The position numbers were made by a program, and so were the translations under genes. A stretch of 36,798 bases of DNA, taken from Roseibium sp. GTDB lineage: Bacteria; Pseudomonadota; Alphaproteobacteria; Rhizobiales; Stappiaceae. This document shows, piece after piece, positions 1 to 9,047 of the stretch (the stretch's first letter is position 1; every line of letters begins with the position of its first letter). The stretch spans positions 1 through 36,798 of the forward strand of contig NZ_JAILWL010000006.1 in the NCBI RefSeq assembly GCF_025698965.1, given 5' to 3'. Under the pieces are notes generated by a model. The model made no database searches. It was given only the letters and a program-made list of their open reading frames with translations, and was not told where the DNA came from.

Positions 1-1307
<1,307 letters not shown>

Positions 1308-1398
1308 TCACCAATCGGTTTATTTTTTCTTCCCCCGTTATACGGGGTTCCCTGAGGCGTTCAACCACGCGCGGGCGGTAAGCAAGCCAGCAAAAGGA

Positions 1399-1417
1399 TT
1401 ATGGTGGAAAACCATAA
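1399..1417 (-). other. Small hairpin just after recF
   Basis: TTATGG and CCATAA arms are separated by a 7-base loop, 14 bases past the recF stop. On the minus strand it is followed by TCCTTTTG, so it could be a weak terminator or a pause site between recF and gyrB. A second 6-bp hairpin (CCCCGT/ACGGGG, 1333-1347) lies in the same 132-base spacer without a T-tract. Confidence 0.3.
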
Positions 1418-1430
1418 GATTCAGGCGGAT

Positions 1431-2579
1431 TTAAGGGGCCTGGCCGCCATGAAGAAGGTGACCTGCATGATCCTTGATCTGGAAGACTTCAGCCCCTTCA
1501 GGCAGAGCTTCGAACAGAGCTTCGTCCGTGCCGGTCATGAACACCTGGCCACCAAGCGAATTCAACTTGGTAAACAGGGCTTCCCGGCGCCCCGGATCAA
1601 GATGCGCTGCGATTTCATCTAGGAGCAGAACCGGCGTCATACCCGAGACTTTGGCGGTCAGCTCCGCGTGCGCCAGGACAAGACCGATCAAAAGCGCCTT
1701 TTGTTCGCCGGTGGACGATTGGGCGGCCGGCATGTCTTTCACGGCGTGTCGCACTTTCAGATCACTCAAATGCGGTCCTGAGAGTGTGCGTCCCGCTGCC
1801 CGGTCGCGTGGGCGGCCGTCATGAAGGAGGCGCCGGTAATGATCTTCCCGGTCCGAGGCGCTAAGGCCGAGAGTTTCCGCCTCGAACGCTCCCTCCAGCG
1901 AGACAGCTGCATGCGGAAAGGGCAGGTTCTGGTCGGCCTGGTCGGAGATCATCTGGCTGAGCAGTCCGACGGTTTCGCTACGGGCGATGGATACTGCTGT
2001 ACCGAGCTCGGCAACCTGTTGCTCCAAGGCGTTCAGGAAAGCATCGGTACCGCCTTGATCAAGCAGCCGGTTGCGCTGCCTGAGGGCGTTTTCAAAGTCG
2101 CTGACGCGTCGTCCGTGAGCCGGATCGATTGCCAGGGTCAGCCGGTCCAGGAACCTGCGTCGGTCAGACCCCGATCCTGTGAAAAGCCCGTCCATGGCCG
2201 GGACCAGCCACAAAACCCGGACATAGTCCAGAAGGCTTTCCGATCCCCGGACTTCCTCGCCGTCGATGCGTACCTTGCGGCCAGTGGTCCCAGCCATCAG
2301 CCCGGTGCCGATCTTCGTTTCCAGTCCGTCCAGCAGAACCGTTGCGGCAACACTCCAGCCGCCATCACCTTCTTTTCGGGCAATATCGGCCAGGGCCGCG
2401 CGCCGAAGACCGCGACCGGCTGTCAGGAAGGAAATGGCTTCGAGAATGTTGGTTTTGCCGGCGCCGTTTGCGCCGACAAATGCCGTCAGTTTTGCGCTGA
2501 GGGGCAGCGTCAGGCTTGCATAATTGCGGAAGTCGGTCAGGGACAGACGGGTCAGTTGCGCCGTCCTGAACTCAGTCAT
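1431..2579 (-). CDS. recF: DNA replication and repair protein RecF
   Basis: SMC-like ATPase that binds single-strand gaps and helps RecOR load RecA during recombinational repair. The Walker A motif GANGAGKTN lies near residues 36-44. The C-terminal ABC signature (STGEQKALLIGLVLAHA) and Walker B (PVLLLDEIAAHLD) are intact. The length of 382 residues is normal. A GTG at 2600 extends the frame by 7 residues, but the ATG at 2579 has GGAAG 7 bases upstream and gives the usual RecF start (TEFRTAQLTRLSLTDFRNY), so I prefer it. The gene follows dnaN with about 35 bases between them and probably shares its transcript. Confidence 0.96.
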   Translation of the reverse strand: MTEFRTAQLTRLSLTDFRNYASLTLPLSAKLTAFVGANGAGKTNILEAISFLTAGRGLRRAALADIARKEGDGGWSVAATVLLDGLETKIGTGLMAGTTGRKVRIDGEEVRGSESLLDYVRVLWLVPAMDGLFTGSGSDRRRFLDRLTLAIDPAHGRRVSDFENALRQRNRLLDQGGTDAFLNALEQQVAELGTAVSIARSETVGLLSQMISDQADQNLPFPHAAVSLEGAFEAETLGLSASDREDHYRRLLHDGRPRDRAAGRTLSGPHLSDLKVRHAVKDMPAAQSSTGEQKALLIGLVLAHAELTAKVSGMTPVLLLDEIAAHLDPGRREALFTKLNSLGGQVFMTGTDEALFEALPEGAEVFQIKDHAGHLLHGGQAP

Positions 2580-2614
2580 CAATCCACTTCCGTTTTTCAC
2601 ACCTTGCCTGAGCG

Positions 2615-3733
2615 TCAGACCCGCATCGGCATCAGAACGAACAGGCAGTCGTCGACGGTGTTGTCCTGAATAAGGGTTGGTGAACCGGAATCCGCCAAAC
2701 GGAACAGGGCCGTATCGCTGCTCAACTGATTGGCGATGTCGAGCAGATAACGGGAATTGAATCCGATTTCGAGCGGTTCCGCATCATATTCAACGGCCAG
2801 TTCTTCTGTCGCGCTGCCCGAGTCCGGGTTGTTGACTGTCAAAACCATCCGGCCTTCGACAAGCGCCAGTTTAACCGCGCGGCCGCGTTCTGAGGAAATG
2901 GTCGAAACGCGGTCGACCGCCTCTTTGAACTCGTCCCGGTCGACACGCATTTCCTTGTCATTGCCTTGCGGAATGACCCGGCCATAGTCCGGGAAGGTGC
3001 CATCGATCAGTTTGGACGTCAGAACGACCGATCCCGTGGTGATGCGGATCTTGGTATCGGAAAGCTCAATCTGTACTTCCACTTCCGGATCTTCCAGGAG
3101 CTTCTGCATTTCACCGACCGTTTTGCGCGGAACGATGATGCCCGGCATTCCCGAAGCGCCGGACGGGGCCGGAACCTCTGCCTGGGCAAGACGGTGACCA
3201 TCGGTCGCAACGGCGCGGAACTGCTGGCCGTTGGCGGCGTCAACCGTGTGCAGGTAGATGCCGTTCAGATAATATCTTGTTTCTTCGGTCGAAATCGCGA
3301 ACTGCGTCGTATCGATCAGTTTGCGGATATCCGCGGCTGTCAGGGTAAAGCCATGACTGAACTCGCCCGCTGTCAGGTCCGGGAAGTCGGTTTCCGGCAG
3401 CATCTGCAAGGTGAATTTCGATCGGCCTGCACGAATTTCCAGGGTGGCGTTGTCGCTGGTGGTTTCCAGAACCACTTGGGATCCTTCAGGCAGCTTTCGC
3501 ACGATATCGTAAAACATATGTGCGGGAACGGTGGTGGCGCCGGGCATTTCGATCATCGCCGGGACCGTTTCGACAATCTCAAGGTCGAGGTCGGTTGCCT
3601 TGAGATTCAGCGCACCGCCATCGGTGCGCAGCAAAACGTTCGACAAGATGGGAATGGTATTCCTGCGCTCGACCACCCGGTGAACATGGGTCAAGGACTT
3701 GAGAAGGTCGGTCCGCTCGAGGGTCGCTTTCAT
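2615..3733 (-). CDS. dnaN: DNA polymerase III beta subunit (sliding clamp)
   Basis: Ring-shaped dimer that encircles DNA and tethers the replicative polymerase and repair enzymes. At 372 residues it has the usual length with three repeated clamp domains. The start MKATLERTDLLKSLTHVHRV and the end TLIQDNTVDDCLFVLMPMRV are typical of alphaproteobacterial clamps; the C-terminal VLMPMRV forms part of the hydrophobic cleft that binds clamp-interacting peptides. It lies downstream of dnaA across a 223-base gap full of hairpins and upstream of recF. The ATG at 3733 is the only sensible start. Confidence 0.98.
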   Translation of the reverse strand: MKATLERTDLLKSLTHVHRVVERRNTIPILSNVLLRTDGGALNLKATDLDLEIVETVPAMIEMPGATTVPAHMFYDIVRKLPEGSQVVLETTSDNATLEIRAGRSKFTLQMLPETDFPDLTAGEFSHGFTLTAADIRKLIDTTQFAISTEETRYYLNGIYLHTVDAANGQQFRAVATDGHRLAQAEVPAPSGASGMPGIIVPRKTVGEMQKLLEDPEVEVQIELSDTKIRITTGSVVLTSKLIDGTFPDYGRVIPQGNDKEMRVDRDEFKEAVDRVSTISSERGRAVKLALVEGRMVLTVNNPDSGSATEELAVEYDAEPLEIGFNSRYLLDIANQLSSDTALFRLADSGSPTLIQDNTVDDCLFVLMPMRV

Positions 3734-3757
3734 ACGCTCATTCCGTACTCATGAAAA

Positions 3758-3777
3758 GCCAGACGGAACCGTCTGGC
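3758..3777 (-). terminator. Perfect 9-bp hairpin with T-tract, 24 bases upstream of dnaN
   Basis: GCCAGACGG and CCGTCTGGC form a perfect inverted repeat separated by AA; read as RNA, 8 bp with a four-base loop is more likely. On the minus strand it is followed by TTTTC, so it resembles an intrinsic terminator. Because it ends about 24 bases before the dnaN ATG, it may instead act as an attenuator or leader hairpin for dnaN. Confidence 0.5.
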
Positions 3778-3792
3778 AAAACTGGACATTAG

Positions 3793-3806
3793 GCTCCGTA
3801 AGGAGC
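3793..3806. other. Small tetraloop hairpin in the dnaA-dnaN gap
   Basis: GCTCC-GTAA-GGAGC, a 5-bp stem with a four-base loop, lies between the two larger hairpins of the gap. On its own it would be unremarkable. It is noted because the gap holds three inverted repeats in about 110 bases. Confidence 0.35.
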
Positions 3807-3836
3807 GGGGGAACGACACTGCCCTTAACCGGCTCC

Positions 3837-3869
3837 AAAAGCAAGGGGGCGTTCCCCCGGAACGCCCCC
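3837..3869 (-). terminator. Probable terminator after dnaA
   Basis: A 9-bp G/C-rich perfect stem (GGGGGCGTT, 3845-3853, with AACGCCCCC, 3861-3869) and a 7-base loop. On the minus strand, the direction of dnaA, it is followed by TTGCTTTT. It lies about 90 bases after the dnaA stop, so dnaA and dnaN may be partly uncoupled. Confidence 0.6.
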
Positions 3870-3956
3870 TCAAATGGTAGTTTATCGTGTATTTTAACCC
3901 TGAAAGCGGTCACCTTGTCTGCAGGGCACGAAAAGTCCGGCAGTTAAGGTTTGGTC

Positions 3957-5432
3957 TCAGGCGTCAAGCATGCGTTTCAGCAGTTCAAGCTCCTGCGCGA
4001 GGGCATAGTCGCCACGTGCCATTTCCTCGATTTTCCGCACAGCATGCAGAACTGTTGTGTGGTCACGATTGCCGAACCGGCGACCGATTTCCGGCAACGA
4101 ACGCGGTGTCATTACCTTTGCCAGATACATTGCGATCTGACGCGGGCGTACGATTGTCCGGGTCCGGCGGGCGGACAGAAGGTCTGCTTTCGTCACATTG
4201 TAATGCTTGGAGACGATCCGCTGGATATCTTCAATCTTGACCCGGCGCGGTTCGCTGGAGCGAACCAGATCACGCAAGGTCAATTCTGCCATTTCCTGGG
4301 TGATCGGCTGGTTGGTCAGCTGGTTGTGGGCAACCAGGCGGTTCAGCGCGCCTTCCAGGTCTCGGCCGGAGGAGGCAACGTGACGGGCGACATAATCCAG
4401 GACAGTGGCTGGCACGTCGAAATGCGGATAGGTCTTTTGCGCAGCCTCGACACGCGACACCAGAATGTTGCGGCGCAGGACGAAATCCGGTTCCTGAATT
4501 CCAACGACCAGTCCACCGGAGAGGCGTGAGCGCACGCGGTCGTCCAGGGTGTCGAGTTCGGACGGGGCCCTGTCTGCGGCAACGATTACCTGGCGTGCGC
4601 CGTCAATAAGCGCGTTCAGTGTGTGACAGAATTCCTGTTGCACCTGTTTACCGTGCAGGAACTGCATGTCGTCGATGAGCAAAAGATCAATGGTGCGCAA
4701 GGTATCCTTGAACGCCAGCGCGGACTGGGATTTCAGCGCTGCCACGAACTTGTACATGAAGTGCTCGGCCGTCAGGTAGAGGACCTTGCGGCCGCTTGCC
4801 CTTGCCTTGGCGGCCACCGCCTGCATCAGGTGGGTCTTGCCGAGGCCGACCGATGCGTGAAGGTAAAGCGGGTTGAACGTGACCGCGCCACCTGCCGCAA
4901 CCTGTCGGGCAGCTGCCAGCGCCAGATTGTTGGACTCGCCCTCGACAAATGTTTCGAACGTGTATTTGGGATCGAGCGCAGCACCCTGAAGCACATCACG
5001 AGTGCTGTCGGACGCGGTATCCCCTCGGCCGAGAGCGGCTGTCGCAGCCTGTGCCCTTGTCACCTGGTTGGCATCGCCCAGAGCATCATTGCGGGCTTCA
5101 ACCGAAACGGGTTTTGCACCTGCAGGTGCTGCAAGACTGGGTTTTGCGACCGGGGTCTGGCGCGGTCGGATCGCACCGCGGACAGTTAGCTCGATGCGAT
5201 GCACATTATCGCATTCACGCTGCCACAGACCCATAAGCTGGTCGTTGTAATTGTTCTGAATCCATTGCTTTAGAAAACGGGTCGGAACGGATAGGCGCAC
5301 AGTGCCATCCTGATGTTCCTCCAGGTCTACACGTGCAAACCAGCTGGTAAACACGTCATCGCCCAACTCTGCGCGAAGCTGCTTTTTTACCCGCTTCCAA
5401 TGTTCGGAGCCGCCTGCCTCCTGGACCTGCAT
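3957..5432 (-). CDS. dnaA: Chromosomal replication initiator DnaA
   Basis: AAA+ ATPase that binds DnaA boxes at oriC, opens the duplex and recruits the helicase. The frame extends to a GTG at 5471, but an ATG at 5432 has a perfect AGGAGG 8 bases upstream and starts next to the conserved domain I ([21 protein letters not shown]), so I place the start there (491 residues). Domain I is at about 8-80, a variable linker at about 88-150, Walker [10 protein letters not shown] near 194-202, Walker [10 protein letters not shown] near 250-258, and the domain IV signature [11 protein letters not shown] near 454-464. All key motifs are intact. It precedes dnaN on the same strand. Confidence 0.97.
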   Translation of the reverse strand: MQVQEAGGSEHWKRVKKQLRAELGDDVFTSWFARVDLEEHQDGTVRLSVPTRFLKQWIQNNYNDQLMGLWQRECDNVHRIELTVRGAIRPRQTPVAKPSLAAPAGAKPVSVEARNDALGDANQVTRAQAATAALGRGDTASDSTRDVLQGAALDPKYTFETFVEGESNNLALAAARQVAAGGAVTFNPLYLHASVGLGKTHLMQAVAAKARASGRKVLYLTAEHFMYKFVAALKSQSALAFKDTLRTIDLLLIDDMQFLHGKQVQQEFCHTLNALIDGARQVIVAADRAPSELDTLDDRVRSRLSGGLVVGIQEPDFVLRRNILVSRVEAAQKTYPHFDVPATVLDYVARHVASSGRDLEGALNRLVAHNQLTNQPITQEMAELTLRDLVRSSEPRRVKIEDIQRIVSKHYNVTKADLLSARRTRTIVRPRQIAMYLAKVMTPRSLPEIGRRFGNRDHTTVLHAVRKIEEMARGDYALAQELELLKRMLDA

Positions 5433-5446
5433 GTCATCTGCCTCCT
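5433..5446 (-). promoter_or_regulatory. Strong ribosome binding site that fixes the dnaA start
   Basis: AGGAGG at 5441-5446 (minus strand) lies exactly 8 bases before the ATG at 5432. The upstream GTG at 5471 has no comparable signal. This site is the reason for choosing the shorter DnaA. Confidence 0.7.
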
Positions 5447-5512
5447 GTTTAAGTGAAGAACCGTCCGCCACAGCCGTTCTTCGACGCCTTGCTGCTTTTG
5501 CAGCATTATTTT

Positions 5513-5527
5513 GTCCCTTTTTGGGAC
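5513..5527. promoter_or_regulatory. Inverted repeat upstream of dnaA
   Basis: GTCCC-TTTTT-GGGAC, a perfect 5-bp dyad, lies about 80 bases upstream of the dnaA ATG in the rhodanese-dnaA spacer. Its position fits an operator or promoter-proximal element. No DnaA box was found in this spacer, so direct autoregulation through a canonical box is not supported. Confidence 0.3.
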
Positions 5528-5565
5528 GGTTATGAATTTGACGGTCGGACTTCTCCTGCCGTCAG

Positions 5566-5583
5566 CCTCGTATCGCTACGAGG
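5566..5583 (-). other. Hairpin just after the rhodanese gene
   Basis: CCTCGTA and TACGAGG form a perfect 7-bp stem with a TCGC loop, starting 4 bases past the rhodanese stop codon on the minus strand. There is no T-tract after it, so it may protect a 3' end or act as a weak terminator. Confidence 0.4.
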
Positions 5584-5586
5584 AAG

Positions 5587-6027
5587 CTAGTTTTGAACCC
5601 ATGGCAGTCCGGCGGCCTTCCACCCGGACTGGGTTCCACGGTGCCCCTCAGTGTCGAGAGGCCCTTCGAAACCGTCAGATATGTTGAAGCACTGTGTGTA
5701 TCCGGCTTGCGTCAGGGCAATTGCTGCTGCCTGGCTCCGTGCACCGGAGCGGCACAGAAAGTAGATTGGAGCGCTTTGGTCAAGTCCTTTTTTGACCAGC
5801 TGATCTAAAACTGTTGCGACAAATTCCGGATTGGGTCCGGAAGAGGGAAAACTCTGCCATTCCACGAGCATTGGTTCTTTGCCAATGGGCCGCAGGTCAG
5901 GCACACCGACAAACGCCCATTCAGCCTGAGTGCGCACGTCGATAAGCGTCGCATTCTGCTGATCGGAAAGCTTGGTGAATGCTTCCTGTGAGTTTACATT
6001 CCCGGCGTAACTATCCTCTAATTGCAC
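5587..6027 (-). CDS. Rhodanese-domain protein (single-domain sulfurtransferase family)
   Basis: Single rhodanese domain of about 146 residues. Visible are the CH2A-like segment TLIDVRTQAEWAFVG and the active-site loop LCRSGARS, whose Cys would carry the persulfide; the substrate is unknown. The frame continues 16 residues upstream to an ATG, but the GTG at 6027 has GAGGGGGG 5-7 bases upstream and begins VQLEDSYAGNV, the conserved start of this family in Hyphomicrobiales as I recall it; the upstream stretch (LLLINSLWLL) could otherwise be misread as a membrane anchor. It sits between dnaA and the candidate origin region. No signal peptide is seen with the GTG start, so it is probably cytoplasmic. 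Confidence 0.85.
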   Translation of the reverse strand: MQLEDSYAGNVNSQEAFTKLSDQQNATLIDVRTQAEWAFVGVPDLRPIGKEPMLVEWQSFPSSGPNPEFVATVLDQLVKKGLDQSAPIYFLCRSGARSQAAAIALTQAGYTQCFNISDGFEGPLDTEGHRGTQSGWKAAGLPWVQN

Positions 6028-6039
6028 AACTGCCCCCCT

Positions 6040-6058
6040 CAATAGCCAAAGGCTATTG
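6040..6058 (-). promoter_or_regulatory. Perfect 8-bp palindrome upstream of the rhodanese ribosome binding site
   Basis: CAATAGCC-AAA-GGCTATTG directly precedes the GAGGGGGG ribosome binding site of the rhodanese gene. It could be a repressor operator or an RNA hairpin that affects ribosome access. Confidence 0.35.
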
Positions 6059-6127
6059 ATTAAAAGTAAAAACAAATATTTTGGGAAAGAGAACTAGACC
6101 TAAATGTCGCTAAGCACTCTGGGCACT

Positions 6128-6145
6128 GAATACACTAATGTATTC
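6128..6145. promoter_or_regulatory. 18-bp palindrome in the rhodanese-rpsT gap
   Basis: GAATACA-CTAA-TGTATTC is a dyad with perfect 7-bp arms and a 4-base centre, the size of a typical dimer-bound operator. It lies about 100 bases upstream of the rhodanese start. The regulator is unknown. Confidence 0.35.
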
Positions 6146-6505
6146 GTTCCATGCTCTTAATGCCCCGTGCTCAGTTATATATATCTTTGACTTGTTCATT
6201 GTTGATCCAAGCACTCTTTATAGGTTGTTCGCTGATCTTTTCCCTGCCAGCCGATTGTTAATATACAGACCAAGACGGACGGGGCAACAGCAGGAATTCA
6301 GGAATGTCCGGTGACACTGGCTTCTACCCCCGCGTCACGGTTAATCCGGACCCTGTGGGCGATTGAACAAAAGCTTTTTGCCGCAATGACTTTTTGCGCT
6401 GGGAGCTACCGTCGCAACTCAAAAACAACAATTTTAAAAAAAAATTCACGAGGGATACCTTGACTCGTATCGAATCCGGTTTGATCACGATAGTTAAGCC
6501 CTACA

Positions 6506-6514
6506 TGTGTATAA
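6506..6514 (-). promoter_or_regulatory. DnaA box (perfect match)
   Basis: TGTGTATAA on the plus strand, TTATACACA on the minus strand, matching TTATNCACA at every fixed base. It is the only perfect box I found by eye in the dnaA neighbourhood. Confidence 0.6.
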
Positions 6515-6597
6515 GATGTTGAAATTAATCACTTTTCCGTGTCAGTATCGTAGCTGGTAAAATTACCGATAATACGCGCACTGGTTGTCAGGTTGTG

Positions 6598-6606
6598 TCA
6601 TCCACA
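6598..6606 (+). promoter_or_regulatory. DnaA box-like site (one mismatch)
   Basis: TCATCCACA differs from the strong box TTATCCACA at one base. It is 92 bases from the perfect box and just upstream of the rpsT terminator. Confidence 0.4.
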
Positions 6607-6619
6607 AAATTACACGGCT

Positions 6620-6646
6620 AAAAAAAACCCGGCACTGAGGCCGGGT
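6620..6646 (-). terminator. Intrinsic terminator of rpsT
   Basis: A 7-bp stem ACCCGGC/GCCGGGT with a 6-base loop, followed on the minus strand by a run of eight T residues (the first lies in the stem). It starts about 27 bases after the rpsT stop. The plus-strand side also has a short T-run, so it may work in both directions and insulate the candidate origin. Confidence 0.85.
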
Positions 6647-6673
6647 CTTTTTAACGGTCGTATAACGGAGTGT

Positions 6674-6940
6674 TTAAGCGCCGAGTGCCTTGATACGGGC
6701 ATTGAGGCGGGAAACCTTCCGGGAAGCCGTGTTTGCGTGCATGACGCCTTTTGACGCTGCGCGCATGATTTCCGGCTGTGCGGCCTTGAAGGCTTCGCTT
6801 GCGGCGCTCTGGTCGCCGGAAGCAATCGCTTCTTCAACGTTGCGCAGATAGGTGCGCACGCGGCTCCGGCGAGCTTTGTTCGTGGCCGTCCGGCGGGCAA
6901 TCTTGCGGGCCGCCTTCTTGGCCGATGGTGTGTTGGCCAT
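6674..6940 (-). CDS. rpsT: 30S ribosomal protein bS20
   Basis: Small basic protein that binds the 5' domain of 16S rRNA and helps assemble the 30S subunit. At 88 residues it has the family length, with the typical N-terminus [17 protein letters not shown] and helical arginine/lysine-rich body, ending [11 protein letters not shown]. An AGGA lies 8 bases before the ATG. It has its own promoter (7063-7090) and terminator. dnaA and rpsT are near neighbours in many alphaproteobacteria. Confidence 0.98.
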   Translation of the reverse strand: MANTPSAKKAARKIARRTATNKARRSRVRTYLRNVEEAIASGDQSAASEAFKAAQPEIMRAASKGVMHANTASRKVSRLNARIKALGA

Positions 6941-7019
6941 GGGCTCAATCCTGATCGGTAATTGGGACTAACGTCCGGTGGCGATCGGGACCAAGGCGCA
7001 ATGGCGGTAAGACCCGATC

Positions 7020-7050
7020 AAAAAACAACGGCGGCGGAAGTCCGCCACCG
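7020..7050 (-). terminator. Hairpin with T-tract between the enoyl-CoA hydratase gene and rpsT
   Basis: An 8-bp stem with one mismatch and an AAGT/ACTT loop, followed on the minus strand by GTTG and seven T residues. It looks like the terminator of the enoyl-CoA hydratase gene. It lies downstream of the predicted rpsT promoter, so rpsT transcripts would also carry it at their 5' end. Confidence 0.55.
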
Positions 7051-7062
7051 ATTGGGCGCTGC

Positions 7063-7090
7063 TTATAATCCTGCTTGGCGCTTCCGTCAA
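7063..7090 (-). promoter_or_regulatory. Probable sigma-70 promoter of rpsT
   Basis: A -35 TTGACG (7085-7090) and a -10 TATAAG (7063-7068), each 5 of 6 to consensus, with a 16-base spacer, read on the minus strand. The predicted start near 7056 lies just before the hairpin at 7031-7050, which would then be in the rpsT leader. Confidence 0.65.
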
Positions 7091-7116
7091 CGGCTTTATC
7101 GTTGATACGCTGAAGA

Positions 7117-7890
7117 TTATTTGTTGTGGAACTGCGGTGCGCGTTTCTCGGCGAAAGCGGTCATGCCTTCCTTCTGATCCTCCAGTGCAAACATGGCCTG
7201 GAAGACACGTCTTTCGAAACGGATACCCTCCGACAGCGTCGTTTCGTAGGCCCGGTCGACGCTTTCCTTTGCCATCATCACGACAGGCAGCGAGAAGTCG
7301 GCGATCTTTTCGGCGGCCTTCATGGTTTCCTCAAGAAGGTCGTCTGCCGGAACGATCCGGCTGACAAGGCCGCTCCGTTCAGCTTCCTCGGCATCCATCA
7401 TGCGGCCTGTCAGAACCATGTCCATGGCTTTCGATTTGCCGACAAATCGCGTGAGACGCTGGGTACCGCCGGCGCCGGGAATGACACCCAGCGTGATTTC
7501 CGGCTGACCGAACTTCGCGGTGTCGGCGGCAATTATGAAGTCGCACAGCATTGCCAGCTCGCAGCCACCGCCCAGAGCGTAACCGGCAACGGCAGCAATG
7601 ATAGGTTTGCGGTTCTGCGACACGCGGTCGAAAGGTGTAATCAGGTCGGTCTGATAGGCGGACGAAAAGTCATGCGGCAGCATTTCCTTGATGTCGGCAC
7701 CGGCCGCAAAAGCTTTTTCCGATCCGGTGATAACGACACAGCCAATGCGCTCGTCTGCGTCGAACCCGTCAAGGGCCGTGCCGAGTTCGGCAATCAGGGC
7801 CGCATTCAGCGCATTCAAGGCTTTCGGCCGGTCCAGTGTGATCAATCCGACCTTTCCACGCTTTTCAACGCGGATGTTCTCATATCCCAT
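7117..7890 (-). CDS. Enoyl-CoA hydratase (crotonase family)
   Basis: Hydrates trans-2-enoyl-CoA to 3-hydroxyacyl-CoA in beta-oxidation or related acyl-CoA catabolism. The oxyanion-hole segments [11 protein letters not shown] (about residues 60-70) and [15 protein letters not shown] (about 99-113) are intact. The catalytic glutamates E110 (GGCELAM) and E130 ([19 protein letters not shown]) are present, so this should be an active hydratase, not just a crotonase-fold protein. At 257 residues it has the family length. A GTG 9 bases upstream is possible, but GGGAG 8 bases before the ATG at 7890 favours the shorter start. The neighbours, rpsT and mutM, say nothing about its substrate. Confidence 0.93.
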   Translation of the reverse strand: MGYENIRVEKRGKVGLITLDRPKALNALNAALIAELGTALDGFDADERIGCVVITGSEKAFAAGADIKEMLPHDFSSAYQTDLITPFDRVSQNRKPIIAAVAGYALGGGCELAMLCDFIIAADTAKFGQPEITLGVIPGAGGTQRLTRFVGKSKAMDMVLTGRMMDAEEAERSGLVSRIVPADDLLEETMKAAEKIADFSLPVVMMAKESVDRAYETTLSEGIRFERRVFQAMFALEDQKEGMTAFAEKRAPQFHNK

Positions 7891-8001
7891 ATTGCCCACT
7901 CCCAGTGCCAGGACATGTCAAATCTCCGCGACATGCCTACCCGACCCGGTGTGGGTCTGGCAAGGTTGGCCGATTGGATAAGGCCCGCGACAATGTGTGT
8001 G

Positions 8002-8895
8002 TCACGACTGGCATCTGGGGCAAAAAAAGGTGGAGCGATTGGATTGTACGATTCTGTTGACCGCACCGGTGCACCCCTTCGTCCGGCACGCTTCACCCTC
8101 CCGGTCGTAAACGGCAAAGGAGTGCTGAAAATACCCGAGCGTTCCGTCGGTCTGAGTGTGATCTCTCAAGGAAGACCCACCTGCCTTGATTGCGTCCTGC
8201 AGCGTTTCGCGGATATTGGCGGCCAGCTCCACCGCCGCTTTTGACGGTTTGCCGGACTTGGTCACAAGGGAACCGGCTGCCCTGGTTGGCGACAGGCCTG
8301 TGCGCCAAAGCGCCTCACAAACATATATGTTACCGAGACCGGCAATCAGTTTCTGGTTGAGAAGGGCTGCCTTGAGCGGGGATTTGCGGCCTTGAAACAG
8401 ACGCGCGAGCGTTTCACCGCTCAGGTCGTTGCCGAGAGGTTCCAGGCCAAGATCCTTGAAATAAGGGTGTTCGGATAATTCCGCTCGGGGGATCAGATCC
8501 ATGAAGCCGAACCTTCGCGGATCATTATAGATTACACGGGCTTCGTTTCTTGCCGCCGTCTCCAGATGAAAAACGACGTGATCGTGCTTTTCATTCTTGC
8601 CCTTTGGGTGAGCGAATGCGCCGGGTGCAGATTGGGATAGGTCGTTTTCGATCCGAAACGAACCAGACATTCCAAGATGCATGACCAGGACATCGCCGCG
8701 GTCGGTGTCTGCCAGGAGGTATTTAGACCGGCGCGAGAGTGCATTGACCCGCGCACCTGATAGCCGGTCGACAAACCTTTCGGGAAACGGAAATCTGAGA
8801 TCCGGTCGATTCTGGTCAACCGTTTCAATGAGTGCGCCTTCAAATGTTGGTGCCAGACCGCGCTTGACGGTTTCCACTTCCGGTAATTCAGGCAT
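8002..8895 (-). CDS. mutM: Formamidopyrimidine-DNA glycosylase (Fpg/MutM)
   Basis: Base-excision repair enzyme that removes 8-oxoguanine and formamidopyrimidines and cuts the abasic site. The N-terminus [14 protein letters not shown] gives the catalytic Pro2 and Glu3. The conserved lysine lies in RRSKYLLAD near residue 58. The H2TH region includes [20 protein letters not shown], and the C-terminal zinc finger has Cys pairs CRTKGC and CPRC at the very end. At 297 residues it is slightly longer than the E. coli enzyme (269), normal for Hyphomicrobiales. It is transcribed divergently from ubiE across 152 bases; I see no clear promoter in that spacer. Confidence 0.98.
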   Translation of the reverse strand: MPELPEVETVKRGLAPTFEGALIETVDQNRPDLRFPFPERFVDRLSGARVNALSRRSKYLLADTDRGDVLVMHLGMSGSFRIENDLSQSAPGAFAHPKGKNEKHDHVVFHLETAARNEARVIYNDPRRFGFMDLIPRAELSEHPYFKDLGLEPLGNDLSGETLARLFQGRKSPLKAALLNQKLIAGLGNIYVCEALWRTGLSPTRAAGSLVTKSGKPSKAAVELAANIRETLQDAIKAGGSSLRDHTQTDGTLGYFQHSFAVYDREGEACRTKGCTGAVNRIVQSNRSTFFCPRCQS

Positions 8896-9047
8896 CTCTG
8901 GGCTGGTCTCCGCTTCGGTTGCGCTGTATAGGCCTGCGGCATATGAGTTTCTTCGCTCGGCAAAGATAGCGCTTGGTATGTGCTTGTACTATGGTCCGGC
9001 GCAATTTGAAGATAGTTTGAGATGAATATCCGCCAGGAGGCGCGTTT

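Larger units (their letters stand above)
6060..6610. other. Long non-coding A/T-rich region, candidate chromosomal origin (oriC)
   Basis: About 550 bases between the rhodanese gene and rpsT hold no convincing gene. The region contains one perfect DnaA box (TTATACACA on the minus strand, 6506-6514), a one-mismatch box (TCATCCACA, 6598-6606), two-mismatch boxes near 6259 and 6525, A/T-rich tracts that could unwind (6174-6184 and 6421-6446), GANTC methylation sites near 6462-6476, and palindromes at 6128-6145 and 6556-6567. The neighbours dnaA and rpsT support an origin. Against it, only one box is perfect and many alphaproteobacteria have oriC near hemE instead. No CtrA site (TTAA-N7-TTAA) was found. 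Confidence 0.4.
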
